From Bacteroidota bacterium (GTDB lineage Bacteria > Bacteroidota > Ignavibacteria > UBA10030 > UBA8401), in the NCBI GenBank assembly GCA_030824175.1, contig JAVBYH010000207.1, positions 1 to 7,232 on the forward strand: a stretch of DNA of 7,232 nt, in the 5' to 3' direction. Positions 5,238 to 7,232 of this stretch are shown piece after piece. Numbering within the stretch: position 1 is the first letter of the stretch; each line of letters opens with the position of its first letter. The position numbers and the translations under genes were made by a program. The notes under the pieces are model-generated. The model was not told the origin of the DNA. It made no database searches and saw nothing but the letters and a program-made list of their open reading frames with translations.

Positions 5238-7232
5238 ATGCGAAAAAGTTTCTATGCCCTGCTGGTTCTCTTCCTGTTCTCTTCGGTTCAAGCGCAGGTA
5301 GTACTGAAAGAACCTGTTGGAAATGCGGCATTAAAGTCGGCACGGCCGACGTTCAAATGGGGTAAGACAGCCGCGGCCGTCAATGGCTACGAGTTCTGTT
5401 TGCTCGTGAACAATGCAGATTCATCGAACGCATTGCTCCCCTTGAGCGCTGATGTCAACAAGTGGAAGCGTTACGTGCGCGTCGGCACGACCGCGAACGA
5501 TACGACCTTCACGATGGACTCGACCCTGGCGCGCACAACAGCCGTACGGGCATGGAAAGTTCGCGCAAAGACCGCGACTGGATTCGGCTCATGGGTCTAC
5601 CAAAACGGCAAGTTTACGATGAGCCTGCCGCTGACGTCTGTCTCCACAGCCAATGCGATCGTCCAGATCGATCACGACGTCTATAGCGCGGTTCGCAAGC
5701 TGACATTTGTGGATGGGTCCAACAAACAGATCGTCGACACAACGTATAACGATACCAAGAAATTCGGTATCGGTTCGGCGGGTCTCCTGGGCTGGCTCGG
5801 TACGCGCGACACACTCGCGTCCTGGTCATCCAATGGAACAGACACGGCGACATTTACATACCGGAATGGCGGCAAATACGGGTACACGGGATCCAAGGCC
5901 CTTACGCTTGCGTACAACGCCTCGGGCGTTACAGTCGATGTCGCGACGACGCTTGAAAATGGCAAAACGGTGTACCTGTCATCGGCATTTAAGCCGGGCG
6001 GTGTTGTCGACTCGAACGATAATGTGATCGTCGTTGATAACCTGACCGCGTCGAAAACGACATATCCGACGGCGCTTGCCACACTCTCCGGAACCGATAC
6101 CATTATGGTCCGCGGCATGTACGACAAGCTGTACAACGAATATTTCGGCTTCAAGTCCTCCTCTTCCGTCGTCGTGGCGGACTCGCAGAGCACGGGATTG
6201 TTGAAACAATCCGTCAAGCTTGCCAATACAAGCGGATCGACTGCAACGTATACGGTGAGCTTCGCCGTGCGAAAATCGCGCGGGGCATTCTTTGACGTGT
6301 GGGCGAACAACAGGCCGATCTTCGTGTCGAACCTGACGGCCGCCGCAGGCGACACGCTTGCCCGCGGAAACAAATATGTCACATGGGAATCGTTCGGTGC
6401 GAAACCCGATACGATCCAGTATTCTGCAGACGGAACGACATTCGGTTCCGCAGCGGTCATCGGCAAAGACACTGTCGCTGTGGACAGCGCCCAATATCGC
6501 ATTCCCAACGGCGTCTACAATGCCACAAGCGTGATCAAGGTCATCTCCACAAAGGGTGATGTGGGTCTCTCCGCGGCATTCAAAGTAAACGCCCGTACGC
6601 TTGCCGTCACATCGCCGAAGGTGACAGACAGCTTCACACCGGATTCCGTGTATGTCGTTTGGACGAACACGACGCCCGCGACCGTGACGAAGGTCTCGGT
6701 GTCGGTCGACTCCGGCGCAACGTATTCCGCCCCGATCACCGTCAGTTCGACGGCAGCGGTCGACAGTGTGCTCTTCTACTTCAAGGGCAATTCCACGAAG
6801 TGCTTCGTTAAGGTTGCGACAGACGGACTCGACACGTCGTACTCCGCTCTCTTCACCCTGGCGCGCACACTCGCCATCACGACGCCTGCGGCGGCCTCGA
6901 CAGTAACACCCGGCCCGTCGTACATCGTGTGGAGCAATTATACGGCCGATGCGATCACGAAGATCAGACTCTCGCTCGATTCGGGTAAAACCTACACCGA
7001 TTCCGTGACCTTCTCGTCCTCGACAGAGCCGGTCGACAGCGTCCAGTACACGTTCAACGGATCGAAAACATCCTCCGCATACTGCTTCCTCCAGGCATCC
7101 ACCGCCGACGGAATTGTTGCAACGTCGGGCAGATTCGCGATCGGCAGCGGCGGCGCGGTCTTCACGATGCCCCCGGCATACGGCGATCCCGCAAGCACCG
7201 TGTTGGTCCCGGTGAATTTCTTCAACGGTGTT
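5238..7232 (+). CDS. Secreted multi-domain surface protein with FN3-like and Kre9-like Ig repeats (3' end outside the window)
   Basis: The frame is open for 665 codons from the ATG at 5238 to the right edge, with no stop. Residues 1-19 form a signal peptide: R2-K3, a hydrophobic core (FYALLVLFLF), then S-V-Q-A with predicted cleavage after A19. There is no lipobox. Residues about 24-129 look like a fibronectin type III fold (PTFKW, YEFCLLV, AWKVRAKTATGFGSW). Residues about 138-350 are beta-rich, full of Thr, Ser, Val and Asn, and match no family I know. Residues about 361-636 contain three Ig-like repeats with Kre9/KNH-type features (TSP, Y-x-VW, S-x-DSG-x-TY). From about 639 a new domain begins that resembles the first strands of a cohesin-like fold. 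The protein is exported and probably acts on the cell surface or outside as an adhesin, scaffold or accessory to a polymer-degrading enzyme; a catalytic domain could lie beyond the edge. It has its own ribosome binding site and lies behind a terminator, so it is probably transcribed independently of the glycosyltransferase. Confidence 0.93.
   Translation, partial: MRKSFYALLVLFLFSSVQAQVVLKEPVGNAALKSARPTFKWGKTAAAVNGYEFCLLVNNADSSNALLPLSADVNKWKRYVRVGTTANDTTFTMDSTLARTTAVRAWKVRAKTATGFGSWVYQNGKFTMSLPLTSVSTANAIVQIDHDVYSAVRKLTFVDGSNKQIVDTTYNDTKKFGIGSAGLLGWLGTRDTLASWSSNGTDTATFTYRNGGKYGYTGSKALTLAYNASGVTVDVATTLENGKTVYLSSAFKPGGVVDSNDNVIVVDNLTASKTTYPTALATLSGTDTIMVRGMYDKLYNEYFGFKSSSSVVVADSQSTGLLKQSVKLANTSGSTATYTVSFAVRKSRGAFFDVWANNRPIFVSNLTAAAGDTLARGNKYVTWESFGAKPDTIQYSADGTTFGSAAVIGKDTVAVDSAQYRIPNGVYNATSVIKVISTKGDVGLSAAFKVNARTLAVTSPKVTDSFTPDSVYVVWTNTTPATVTKVSVSVDSGATYSAPITVSSTAAVDSVLFYFKGNSTKCFVKVATDGLDTSYSALFTLARTLAITTPAAASTVTPGPSYIVWSNYTADAITKIRLSLDSGKTYTDSVTFSSSTEPVDSVQYTFNGSKTSSAYCFLQASTADGIVATSGRFAIGSGGAVFTMPPAYGDPASTVLVPVNFFNGV
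6318..7145 (+). repeat. Three tandem Ig-like (Kre9/KNH-type) protein repeats of about 90 residues
   Basis: The repeats span residues about 361-452, 454-542 and 544-636 of the secreted protein. Repeats 2 and 3 are clearly related: TLAVTSP/TLAITTP, then FTPDSVYVVW/VTPGPSYIVW, then VSVDSGATYS/LSLDSGKTYT, then VDSVLFYF/VDSVQYTF. Repeat 1 is more divergent (GDTLARGNKYVTW, QYSADGTTF, VDSAQYRI). The pattern 'itsP...G..y.v.W......v.i.lS.DgG.tyt' resembles the Kre9/KNH domain common in bacterial surface proteins. Similarity is at protein level; the DNA has diverged. Such repeats usually act as spacers or binding modules. Confidence 0.8.

Noticed and set aside
5681..6508. A 275-codon frame on the - strand, opposite the secreted-protein gene
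   Set aside because: It lies wholly inside a well-supported gene with a signal peptide and ribosome binding site. Its length follows from the codon bias of the real gene, and its translation shows no recognisable domain.
5523..6869. A 15-base exact repeat (ACCCTGGCGCGCACA at 5523-5537 and 6855-6869), both copies in frame and encoding TLART
   Set aside because: It is short, made of favoured GC-rich codons, and the flanking sequence does not align. It is probably coincidence or codon bias and not a recombination or insertion mark.
1..7232. Search for an undescribed defence, mobile or RNA-based system
   Set aside because: I found no CRISPR repeats, transposase, integrase, reverse transcriptase, toxin-antitoxin pair or structured RNA. 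The window is explained by two large genes and one regulatory gap.

Overview
The window holds two large genes on the + strand, separated by a 384-base non-coding gap. Both genes run off an edge of the window or may do so. Coding DNA is GC-rich by eye. I see no rRNA, tRNA, CRISPR array, transposase, integrase or phage gene. The combination of a giant multi-glycosyltransferase protein with TPR-like helices and a secreted protein built from FN3-like and Kre9-like Ig-fold repeats suggests a Gram-negative bacterium of the Fibrobacterota/Chlorobi/Bacteroidota (FCB) type. That is an inference from protein style; no taxonomic marker gene is present.

Region 1 (3-4853) is a single reading frame of at least 1611 residues. 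It carries four glycosyltransferase modules in the order GT4, GT2, GT2, GT4, with helical TPR-like segments at the N-terminus, in the middle and at the C-terminus. Each module keeps its recognisable catalytic signature: E-x7-E in both GT4 modules, DAD in the first GT2, and NND plus ED-x-D in the second. The two GT2 modules belong to different subfamilies, so the protein is not a simple internal duplication. It probably builds several successive linkages of a surface glycan (exopolysaccharide, O-antigen-like chain or protein glycan) in the cytoplasm. The frame is open to the left edge and the first ATG (18) has no ribosome binding site, so the true start is probably outside the window.

Region 2 (4854-5237) begins with a strong intrinsic terminator 8 bases after the stop codon. 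It then contains two TGCAC...GTGCA inverted repeats that look like operator sites, an AT-rich island with two long T tracts and a terminator-like hairpin, and a good Shine-Dalgarno sequence before the second gene. The two genes are therefore probably separate transcription units.

Region 3 (5238-7232, open at the right edge) encodes an exported protein. It has a clear signal peptide, an FN3-like domain, an unrecognised beta-rich middle and three Ig-like repeats of about 90 residues. The last residues look like the first strands of a cohesin-like domain. It is probably a cell-surface or secreted adhesion or scaffold protein. A functional link between this protein and the glycosyltransferase, for example as glycosylation target and enzyme, is possible, but nothing in the sequence shows it.
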